Positions 4,822-5,186 of a stretch of 5,186 nt of DNA are shown in pieces. Source of the DNA: Cellvibrionales bacterium UBA2511 (lineage in GTDB: Bacteria; Pseudomonadota; Gammaproteobacteria; Pseudomonadales; Porticoccaceae). Position numbers and translations under genes: made by a program. The stretch's first letter is position 1. The number at the start of each line of letters is the position of its first letter. The stretch is from NCBI GenBank assembly GCA_002341315.1, contig DDNV01000037.1, forward strand, positions 39,278 through 44,463, in the 5' to 3' direction. The notes under the pieces were generated by a model. It searched no databases, was not told where the DNA came from, and saw nothing but the letters and a program-made list of their open reading frames with translations.

Positions 4822-5186
4822 AGGCAACACTGAAAAAGCTATCAGTGATTATAGCGTTACTGGCAATGGCTGGTTGTGGAAATAATCTTGTTCGCGACAA
4901 AAGTAATGATTATCTGCTTTCAGAGGAAGTCCCTCCCATGGTTGTGCCCGAGGGCAAAAGCTCCGGTGCAATCGGTCAGCTTTACGATGTTCCTGCAGTT
5001 CCTGATGCCGGGGCTGGTTCAGAATATTTTGTTGTTCCCAGGCCGCAGCCGCTCTCGGAAAATGTTTTTGAAGAAACGGTAAAAATTGAGACATTCTCAG
5101 GTAGTCGATGGATAGCGATTAACAAGCCTGCTGAAGAAGTTTGGCCAAGAATCAGGAATATTCTCTCGCGCAGTAGTGTCCCCACT
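4818..5186 (+). CDS. bamC: Outer membrane protein assembly factor BamC (NlpB) lipoprotein, N-terminal part, cut by window edge
   Basis: BamC is a lipoprotein of the Bam complex, which folds beta-barrel proteins into the outer membrane, and it binds BamD. The 123 visible codons begin with a lipoprotein signal: positively charged MKATLKK, a hydrophobic core, and a lipobox ending MAGC with the lipidated cysteine at residue 20. Residue 21 is glycine, not the aspartate that retains lipoproteins in the inner membrane, so outer-membrane sorting is expected. Residues 21-80 are proline-rich and low in predicted structure, like the BamD-binding segment of BamC. A structured part begins near 88 ([22 protein letters not shown]), suggesting the first BamC globular domain. 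Sequence similarity to E. coli BamC is weak, so the name leans on architecture and on position directly after dapA, as in E. coli. The start overlaps the dapA stop (ATGA). The frame is open to the window end. Confidence 0.8.
   Translation, partial: MKATLKKLSVIIALLAMAGCGNNLVRDKSNDYLLSEEVPPMVVPEGKSSGAIGQLYDVPAVPDAGAGSEYFVVPRPQPLSENVFEETVKIETFSGSRWIAINKPAEEVWPRIRNILSRSSVPT

Noticed and set aside
4849..5185. Three open frames overlapping the bamC region, on both strands
   Set aside because: The frame from 4818 has a lipoprotein signal, a ribosome binding site and the expected position after dapA; the others lack recognisable features.
1..5186. A defence system, mobile element or other undescribed multi-gene system
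   Set aside because: All substantial genes are recognised housekeeping or small conserved families, and no terminal repeats, integrase, transposase or repeat array is visible.

Overview
The window is a chromosomal housekeeping segment of a Gram-negative gammaproteobacterium. Outer-membrane functions are encoded (a lipid A acyltransferase and a BamC-like lipoprotein), and the enoyl reductase is of the FabV type. DapA reads closer to remembered Pseudomonas sequences, and PurC to remembered Vibrio ones. A DUF2789 gene, a family I associate with Pseudomonas-like and marine gammaproteobacteria, fits this. Base composition looks close to half G+C. I see no mobile element, tRNA, rRNA, CRISPR array, prophage or foreign-looking stretch. 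I cannot name a genus.

Layout, left to right. Two genes read leftward: the 5' third of a long-type purC (SAICAR synthase, cut by the window edge), and upstream of it a small DoxX-family membrane protein gene. A divergent intergenic region of 175 bases follows. Then five genes read rightward: fabV (enoyl-ACP reductase), a small DUF2789 gene, lpxL (lipid A late acyltransferase), dapA (dihydrodipicolinate synthase), and the first 123 codons of bamC, cut by the right edge. fabV, the DUF2789 gene and lpxL each have a plausible sigma70-type promoter of their own. dapA and bamC form a tight pair with an ATGA stop-start overlap.

How the genes relate. FabV completes each fatty acid elongation cycle and makes acyl-ACP; LpxL spends acyl-ACP to finish lipid A; BamC is a lipoprotein of the outer-membrane protein assembly machine; DapA opens the branch to diaminopimelate (peptidoglycan) and lysine. 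Most of the rightward genes therefore serve the cell envelope. purC belongs to purine synthesis. In Escherichia coli the order is dapA-bamC-purC on one strand; here a purC of a different subtype lies about 3.5 kb away on the other strand.

I found no undescribed multi-gene system. The signals most worth checking are small and regulatory: a promoter whose predicted start coincides with the ATG of the DUF2789 gene (a probable leaderless mRNA), a CG-centred palindrome over the predicted purC start site, and two mutually exclusive hairpins in the purC leader.
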